From contig PATI01000055.1 in NCBI GenBank assembly GCA_002712335.1, forward strand, positions 4,720 to 11,063: 6,344 nucleotides of DNA, read 5' to 3'. The position numbers were made by a program, and so were the translations under genes. The stretch is from Rhodospirillaceae bacterium (GTDB lineage Bacteria; Pseudomonadota; Alphaproteobacteria; MPNO01; UBA2964). The notes under the pieces are model-generated. The model was not told where the DNA came from, ran no database searches, and saw nothing but the letters and a program-made list of their open reading frames with translations. Below are positions 5,514 through 6,344 of this stretch, in pieces; position 1 is the stretch's first letter, and the number at the start of each line of letters is the position of its first letter.

Positions 5514-6344
5514 TTACTCTTCTAGATATCGAGCTATACGAAAGCCGACATCGTCTCGGGGTTCTTCGCCAAAATCTCGAAAGGACAGGCGCATTTCGGT
5601 GACTGCACCGTGAGACCAACTCGAACCTCGGATTGTATGAAATTGCCCAAGCTCTGGTCCCAATGGATCAACCTCCACTCCAACAGAACCTACTGCGCCA
5701 TAGTAATCATGTACCCATTCCGCAACGTTGCCCGCCAAGTCATAAATATCGTAATAGTTTGGTGCAAATACACCCACTGGTGACGTTGCAAAATATTTAT
5801 CGTCATAATCAAACATTATCTCGCCTAGGTAACTTTGAGCCGTGACATCTGCGAAATTTCCGGAACTGTCGGGGGGAGGCAATTGATCACCCCAAGGATA
5901 CTTTAGACTGTCGCCACTGCCATCAGTCCTGGCAACCCATGCCCATTCAGCTTCAGAGGGGAGACGATATCCAGTAGCCCCAGCATTAAACCCGGTGATT
6001 TCTCCATCTTGCGATTGATAAAAGGGCGGCAATCCTTCTTGTTGACTCAGCCAGTTACAAAACATAGCCGCTTTAGACCAACTTACCTGAACTACGGGCT
6101 GATTCTCATTATTTAAGGTAACTCCCGAAACCGTACCAGAGGAGTGCTCACTATCAAACATTCGATACTCAGCATTTGTTACCTCTTTAAATCCAAAGTA
6201 GAACGGTCGTTCCAAAAGGATATCCCTAATATTTTCGTTTGGTCTTCTACCCGCTTCTCGACGAGATGCGCCCATAGTAAAGGCATCTGGGTAGAAAAGT
6301 TTAAGACGTTCTCCGGCAGCGGATGTAATTATAGGCTTTATCTG
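5514..6344 (-). CDS. SUMF1/FGE-fold protein, C-terminal part (runs off right edge)
   Basis: The frame is open from the TAA at 5516-5514 to the window edge, showing 276 residues. An internal ATG at 6275 is unlikely to be the start: the 23 codons before it continue the fold (LKLFYPDAFT, then MGASRREAGRR), where SUMF1 domains have a hydrophobic strand before 'F.MG'. Visible family motifs, numbered from the edge, are EVTNAEYRMF (54-63), PVVQVSWSKAAMFCNWLS (83-100), RLPSEAEWAWVAR (127-139), YPWG (149-152), DLAGNVAEWVHDYY (202-215), IRGSSW (238-243) and VGFRIAR (266-272). In true formylglycine-generating enzymes, two cysteines follow the RGGSW motif; here that stretch is SHGAVTEMRLSFR with none. 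Sulfatase-type oxidation is therefore not expected, and no sulfatase is nearby. A binding or structural role is more likely. The unseen N-terminus may carry a signal, a membrane helix or further domains. It is the first visible gene of the operon. Confidence 0.88.
   Translation of the reverse strand, partial: QIKPIITSAAGERLKLFYPDAFTMGASRREAGRRPNENIRDILLERPFYFGFKEVTNAEYRMFDSEHSSGTVSGVTLNNENQPVVQVSWSKAAMFCNWLSQQEGLPPFYQSQDGEITGFNAGATGYRLPSEAEWAWVARTDGSGDSLKYPWGDQLPPPDSSGNFADVTAQSYLGEIMFDYDDKYFATSPVGVFAPNYYDIYDLAGNVAEWVHDYYGAVGSVGVEVDPLGPELGQFHTIRGSSWSHGAVTEMRLSFRDFGEEPRDDVGFRIARYLEE

Noticed and set aside
5633..5845. Plus-strand ORF of 70 codons
   Set aside because: Antisense to the well-conserved SUMF1 domain, with no features of its own.

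Overview
All genes in this window lie on the minus strand and are packed head to tail (gaps of about 10 to 50 nt, one 8-nt overlap). This looks like one long operon read from right to left and cut by both window edges. No rRNA, tRNA, mobile element, CRISPR array or strong terminator is visible. The moderate-to-low GC content, Gram-negative lipoprotein signals and TolQ/ExbB-type channel suggest a Gram-negative proteobacterium, perhaps a marine gammaproteobacterium. That taxon is a guess from protein style and was not tested.

In transcription order: (1) 6344-5514, the C-terminal part of a SUMF1/formylglycine-generating-enzyme-fold protein that lacks the catalytic cysteines; (2) 5482-5243, a small acidic exported protein; (3) 5218-4409, a four-helix MotA/TolQ/ExbB-family proton channel protein; (4) 4382-3030, a degenerate Hsp70/actin-fold protein with an FHA-like C-terminal region; (5) 3037-1934 and (6) 1885-875, two related single-span proteins, each with an Asp at the start of its membrane helix, a long coiled coil and a von Willebrand A (vWA) domain; (7) 834-208, a predicted lipoprotein; (8) 179 to beyond base 1, the start of a second predicted lipoprotein.

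The central idea is that genes 3, 5 and 6 form an ion-driven envelope machine. A MotA/ExbB-like channel is paired not with a normal MotB/ExbD/TolR but with two proteins that keep the motor-type Asp-bearing helix and replace the peptidoglycan- or receptor-binding domain with periplasmic vWA domains on coiled-coil arms. The small exported protein and the two lipoproteins could be periplasmic and outer-membrane partners. The Hsp70-like/FHA-like protein would be a cytoplasmic regulator or scaffold, and the SUMF1-fold protein an accessory binding module. The domain assignments are fairly safe. The joint function is inference, and I cannot name a process it serves. I recall similar channel/vWA/SUMF1 neighbourhoods only vaguely and cannot say how well described they are.
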